This document shows positions 5,680-8,679 of a DNA stretch of 8,679 bases, in pieces (the first letter of the stretch is position 1; every line of letters begins with the position of its first letter). Source of the DNA: Paracoccaceae bacterium (GTDB taxonomy: Bacteria; Pseudomonadota; Alphaproteobacteria; Rhodobacterales; Rhodobacteraceae); assembly GCA_024644285.1 (NCBI GenBank), contig JAHELH010000089.1, positions 1 through 8,679 on the forward strand, written 5' to 3'. The notes under the pieces are model-generated. The model was not told the origin of the DNA and ran no database searches. It saw only the letters and a list, made by a program, of their open reading frames with translations. The position numbers were made by a program, and so were the translations under genes.

Positions 5680-7395
5680 TCAGCGCAGCAGCGGCGTTAC
5701 CCGGCGCACCACCGCGCGGCGGTTCGCGCGTTCGGCCTGCGCCGTCGGCACCAGCAACTCGGATTCGCCGTAGCCCTGAATGATCATGTTCTCGGGCGGC
5801 ACGTCGAAATACTCGGTCAGCGCCAGCGCGACAGATTCCGCACGCCGATCCGACAGCGCCAGGTTGTAGGCGGCATCGCCGACCGCGTCGGTATGGCCCT
5901 CGATCAGGAACAGCTCGTCGGGGTTTTCACTGATGAAGCTGCTCATCACCTGGCCGAGTTCGAACAACTCTTCGGCTTCTTCCGGCTGGATCGCCGCCGA
6001 TCCGGTGGCGAAGTTGATCGCGTCGATGTTGATCTCGGGCATCAGACTGCGGACCTCGCGGTACTCGCGCACCTGCCGCAGCGTGAAGCGGCGATCGATT
6101 TCGGCACGCGATTGGGCGCGCAGGGCGGCCTCCAATGCCGCGCGGTTGGTCGTTTCGACGTAATTGCGCTCTGGCTCGGGCGGCGGAAGGCGGCTTACGT
6201 CGACGGGCCGCACATCAGTGTCGATGTCGTCGATCAGCACGATCTCTTGCCCGTCCGCCGTCGTCCGCGTGCGCTTGATCACCCGGCCGGACGCATCCGC
6301 GATGGTGACGATCTTGGAGCCGTCGGACCGCGTCACGGTGGTCCGGGTCGAGCCGTCCGAGAAGGTCTCGGTGCGCACGTCCGAGCCCGGGCGGCGCAGC
6401 AGCGTATCGTCGTCGCGCAGCACCTCGAGGTCGCCGTCGCCGCGGCGCACGACAACCCGGTCACCGGTATTCGAGATGACCTGGCTGTCGCGCCCGAGGA
6501 TCGCGTCGAGCGCCACGATGCCGGCAGCCCCGATGGCGAACTTCTCCAGGGTGGACAGGCCGCCGCTGGATCCCGCATTCGCATTGGCATTGGCGTTGGC
6601 CTGCGGGGTGGCGAATTCCTCGGAGCTGGAGCGGGAGTTTTCCTCGGTCACCGTGGTCTCGCTGACCTGCGCGGGTTCGCTGTCGCGACCGTCATCGGCG
6701 GCTGCCGCAGCGGCCACGGGCTGGTCCGGCTCGGGCTCGGGAGCCGGCTCCGGGGCGGGTGCCTGCACGGTTTCTTGCTGCGGCTCCGGCTCGGGAGCCG
6801 GGGCCGGGGCGGGCACCTGCACGGTTTCCTGCTGCGGCTCCGGCTCGGGAGCCGGCTCCGGAGCGGGCACCTGCACGGTTTCCTGCTGCGGCTCGGCCTC
6901 GGCGGGCTCTGTTTCGGCTGGTCGGGCCGCGACGTCCTGATCCGGCGCCTCGGGCGTTGCCGGCGCATCGGCATCGACCGTGGCCTCCGCTTCCGGCTCT
7001 GCGGGCGCTGCCGGTTCGGTTTCGGTTTCTCGCAGGATGTTCGCAAGGTCGGAGGCATCGGCCGGGGCCGCACCAGACGCGGGATCGGACGGCGACACGG
7101 TCGTCCCCAACACTCGTGCGAAACGCCCGCTCAGTTCCAGATGGCCGTCGGCATCGATGCAGACCTCGCCCTGCTTGTTGGCCGCTCGGACCAAGCCGGG
7201 CGCCAGCGGCTGCTCTGTGCCGAAAGCTTCGGCCTCCAGCGTGCCGGCATCCACCGGCTCGCCCTCGCCGTCGCATTGCGGGACCATGACGCCCGAGAGC
7301 TGCTCGTAAGGCTGGGCGGAAAGCAGCGCGGGCACGGAGCCGAGCGCAACGGCCAGCGCCGTCGTCGCGCTGAGGATTCGGATTTTACGGGTCAT
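5680..7395 (-). CDS. OmpA-family peptidoglycan-binding envelope protein with Pro/Glu-rich linker
   Basis: A 571-residue exported protein. Residues 1-27 are a signal peptide (cleavage likely after LLSA). A short N-terminal region contains C41 and C79. Residues about 101-260 are a low-complexity Pro/Glu/Ala linker with three copies of an 18-residue unit beginning QQETVQ at 170, 188 and 206. An alternating Ala-Asn run (266-274), a hydrophobic segment (286-300) and a region of repeated DGS/V-R strands (about 310-390) follow. The C-terminal OmpA domain (about 456-571) has the peptidoglycan-binding signature EGHTDAVGD (499-507) and LSDRRAESV (514-522). It should tether the outer envelope to the cell wall. 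The ATG at 7395 has an ideal AGGAG site 7 bases upstream; the frame stays open further upstream only as a shadow of coxE. It interrupts an otherwise molybdoenzyme-related gene series and has hairpins behind it. Confidence 0.92.
   Translation of the reverse strand: MTRKIRILSATTALAVALGSVPALLSAQPYEQLSGVMVPQCDGEGEPVDAGTLEAEAFGTEQPLAPGLVRAANKQGEVCIDADGHLELSGRFARVLGTTVSPSDPASGAAPADASDLANILRETETEPAAPAEPEAEATVDADAPATPEAPDQDVAARPAETEPAEAEPQQETVQVPAPEPAPEPEPQQETVQVPAPAPAPEPEPQQETVQAPAPEPAPEPEPDQPVAAAAAADDGRDSEPAQVSETTVTEENSRSSSEEFATPQANANANANAGSSGGLSTLEKFAIGAAGIVALDAILGRDSQVISNTGDRVVVRRGDGDLEVLRDDDTLLRRPGSDVRTETFSDGSTRTTVTRSDGSKIVTIADASGRVIKRTRTTADGQEIVLIDDIDTDVRPVDVSRLPPPEPERNYVETTNRAALEAALRAQSRAEIDRRFTLRQVREYREVRSLMPEINIDAINFATGSAAIQPEEAEELFELGQVMSSFISENPDELFLIEGHTDAVGDAAYNLALSDRRAESVALALTEYFDVPPENMIIQGYGESELLVPTAQAERANRRAVVRRVTPLLR
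6728..6895. repeat. 54-bp tandem repeat inside the OmpA gene
   Basis: About three copies of a 54-bp unit; the marker TGCACGGTTTC recurs at 6764, 6818 and 6872 (the first copy has a T for C further on). The array keeps the reading frame and encodes the 18-residue Gln-Glu/Pro-Ala-Glu repeat of the linker. Near-identity at the DNA level suggests recent slippage or unequal crossing-over, so copy number may vary among strains. Confidence 0.85.
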
Positions 7396-7532
7396 GGTAG
7401 CTCCTTTCATCGGAGTTTGTTGGCAATCTTCGGGGCAACAACGCCCGGCGGCAAGGTCGTGTTCCGTTGCGCGAAGAATAACGTGGCCCGTGGGCGGAAC
7501 ACCGCCGGCATGTTGCGTCCGTACCGTGGGCG
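7396..7532. other. Intergenic region between coxE and the OmpA gene
   Basis: 137 bp with no coding potential that I can support. It carries the AGGAG ribosome binding site of the OmpA gene at its left end. No convincing terminator after coxE and no convincing promoter hexamers were found, so separate transcription of the OmpA gene is suggested by the gap and not shown. Confidence 0.5.
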
Positions 7533-8679
7533 CTAGGCCGCCTGGGCCGGCAAGAGACGCATGAGGCGCGCCTTTTCGCCTTGATCCTCGGGCCGGCTCA
7601 GCGCCTCGGCCAAGGCTTCGAGCGAGGCGATGTTGTGCCCGGCGCGCAGGCTGTCGACATGCGGCAGCATTCCGCGGATGCCGCGCGCGAGCGGCGCGAA
7701 ACCGTCCCAGCGCAACAACGGGTTCAGCCAGATCACCTGGCGGGCCGACAGGTGCAGCCGCTCCATTTCGCGGCCCAATGCGTCGCCGCCGTCGCGGTCG
7801 AGCCCGTCGGTGATCAGCAATACCACGGCGCCCTGCCCCAGCACCCGCCGCGACCAGTCGCGGTTGAACAGATGCAGGCAGTGGCCGATCCGCGTGCCGC
7901 CCTCCCAGTCCTGCGCCTCGGCTCCCGCCGCCGCCAGCGCGGCATCCACGTCCCGGGTGCGCAGGTGCCGGGTGATGTTGGTCAGCCGCGTGCCGAAGGT
8001 GAAGGCGTGGACCTTGGCCCAGCCCGCGCCCTGGTTGTTCGAGACCGCGTGCAGGAAATGCAGAACCGCGCGCGAATAATGCGACATCGAGCCGGAAATA
8101 TCGCACAGCGCCACCAGCCGCGGCCAGCGTATGCGGTTGGCCTTCATCGACAATCGCTGCACCTCGCCGCCCTGCCGCATCGCGGCGCGCATCGTGGCGC
8201 GCCAATCGGCCAGCGTGCCATAGGGATCGGCGCGCAGCCGGCGCGATTGCAGCGGCTTTACCGGCAGCGACAGGCGGGCCAGCATCCGTTTGGCCTCGGC
8301 GATCTCGGCGGTGCTCATCTGCTCGAAATCAAGCTGGCGCAGGCGTTCCTCGCTGGAAGCGGTGCGCGAGGCGTCGATCTCGATCTTCGCCTCGTCCTCG
8401 CCGGAGGGCTGCGGCAGGTCCGGTGCCGCGCGGTCGATCCCGTCCAGCAGGGCCTCGGCGGCGCGCTTGTCGGCCGGTTTGGCGGCGCGGTCCTCTTGCA
8501 CCCCGCGGATCGCGGGCAGCATCAGCGACATCAGGTGTTCGAGATAGCGCGGATCGCGCCAGAACAGCCGGAAAGTCTGGGAGAACACCGTGCGGTGCTC
8601 GGGCCGGCTGACAAAGCAGGCGTGCAGCGTCCAGTAGAAATCGGCGCGCGAGGTGAAGCCCGCCGCCTCGACCGCCCTT
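7533..8679 (-). CDS. coxE: CoxE-like von Willebrand factor A domain protein, partial (5' end beyond right edge)
   Basis: 381 residues are visible and the reading frame runs off the right edge, so the start is outside. The entering sequence EAAGFTSRADFYWTLHACF, followed by SRPEHRTVFSQTFRLFWRDP, is characteristic of the N-terminus of CoxE proteins; the in-frame GTG at 8588 is therefore an internal valine. The C-terminal half is a VWA domain with an intact metal-ion adhesion site: DISGS (D encoded at 8102-8100), the GGTRIG threonine, and the aspartate of ITDGLD. In CO dehydrogenase clusters CoxE works with the AAA+ ATPase CoxD in maturing the active site of the molybdenum enzyme in the cytoplasm. 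CoxD and the structural subunits would be expected beyond the right edge. Related VWA proteins serve other molybdenum hydroxylases, so CO as substrate is not implied. Confidence 0.9.
   Translation of the reverse strand, partial: RAVEAAGFTSRADFYWTLHACFVSRPEHRTVFSQTFRLFWRDPRYLEHLMSLMLPAIRGVQEDRAAKPADKRAAEALLDGIDRAAPDLPQPSGEDEAKIEIDASRTASSEERLRQLDFEQMSTAEIAEAKRMLARLSLPVKPLQSRRLRADPYGTLADWRATMRAAMRQGGEVQRLSMKANRIRWPRLVALCDISGSMSHYSRAVLHFLHAVSNNQGAGWAKVHAFTFGTRLTNITRHLRTRDVDAALAAAGAEAQDWEGGTRIGHCLHLFNRDWSRRVLGQGAVVLLITDGLDRDGGDALGREMERLHLSARQVIWLNPLLRWDGFAPLARGIRGMLPHVDSLRAGHNIASLEALAEALSRPEDQGEKARLMRLLPAQAA

Noticed and set aside
6728..6895. Possible CRISPR array
   Set aside because: The repeats are direct tandem units with no unique spacers, they keep the reading frame, and they encode a Pro/Glu-rich linker.
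5500..7536. 678-codon open frame on the plus strand
   Set aside because: It is antisense to the clearly real OmpA and xdhC genes. The translation is low-complexity and Arg/Gly-rich, with no recognisable domain, and its repeats are just the complement of the 54-bp array.
7396..8205. 270-codon upstream extension of the OmpA reading frame
   Set aside because: It overlaps coxE out of frame on the same strand and shows no domain character. The ATG at 7395 with an AGGAG site and a signal peptide is clearly the true start.
8586..8588. GTG start for a shorter coxE
   Set aside because: The frame continues upstream to the window edge with strongly CoxE-like sequence, so this codon is an internal valine.

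Overview
The window is GC-rich, densely packed chromosomal DNA. Its gene content and protein style (GcvA-type LysR regulator, exported diheme cytochrome c, PhyH dioxygenase, XdhC/CoxE molybdoenzyme maturation proteins, Pro/Glu-rich OmpA protein) fit an alphaproteobacterium, most likely a Rhodobacteraceae/Roseobacter-type organism. This placement is an inference from gene style, since no rRNA or other marker gene is present. I found no tRNA, rRNA, CRISPR, transposase or phage gene.

Layout, left to right. (1) The 5' part of an exported cupin-domain protein (minus strand, runs off the left edge) is divergent from a GcvA-like LysR regulator (plus strand). They share a 195-bp intergenic region with two direct repeats exactly 21 bp apart and a separate dyad just before the LysR gene. 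(2) Convergent with the LysR gene is a periplasmic diheme cytochrome c (minus strand), with an unusually AT-rich, dyad-rich upstream region. (3) Next is a PhyH-family Fe(II)/2-oxoglutarate dioxygenase (minus strand), preceded by a perfect 12-bp LacI-type palindrome. (4) The right half is a minus-strand series whose reading order is coxE-like VWA protein (5' end off the right edge), an OmpA-family envelope protein, XdhC, and a MoeA-like molybdopterin-binding protein. XdhC and the MoeA-like gene overlap as TGATG.

How the genes fit together. CoxE, XdhC and the MoeA-like protein are maturation factors for a molybdenum hydroxylase of the xanthine dehydrogenase/CO dehydrogenase family. The structural subunits and the AAA+ ATPase partner of CoxE are not in this window and would be expected beyond the right edge. 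The OmpA-family gene sits inside this maturation cluster but looks like a separate unit: it has about 137 bp on each side, its own strong ribosome binding site, and two tandem hairpins after its stop. A plausible promoter for xdhC lies just beyond those hairpins. No intergenic gap exceeds 300 bp.

Most interesting leads: a 7-mer AATTCAG core occurring four times, only in two intergenic regions (cupin/LysR and upstream of the cytochrome); the LacI-type operator upstream of the dioxygenase with no LacI gene in view; and the OmpA gene inserted between molybdoenzyme maturation genes.
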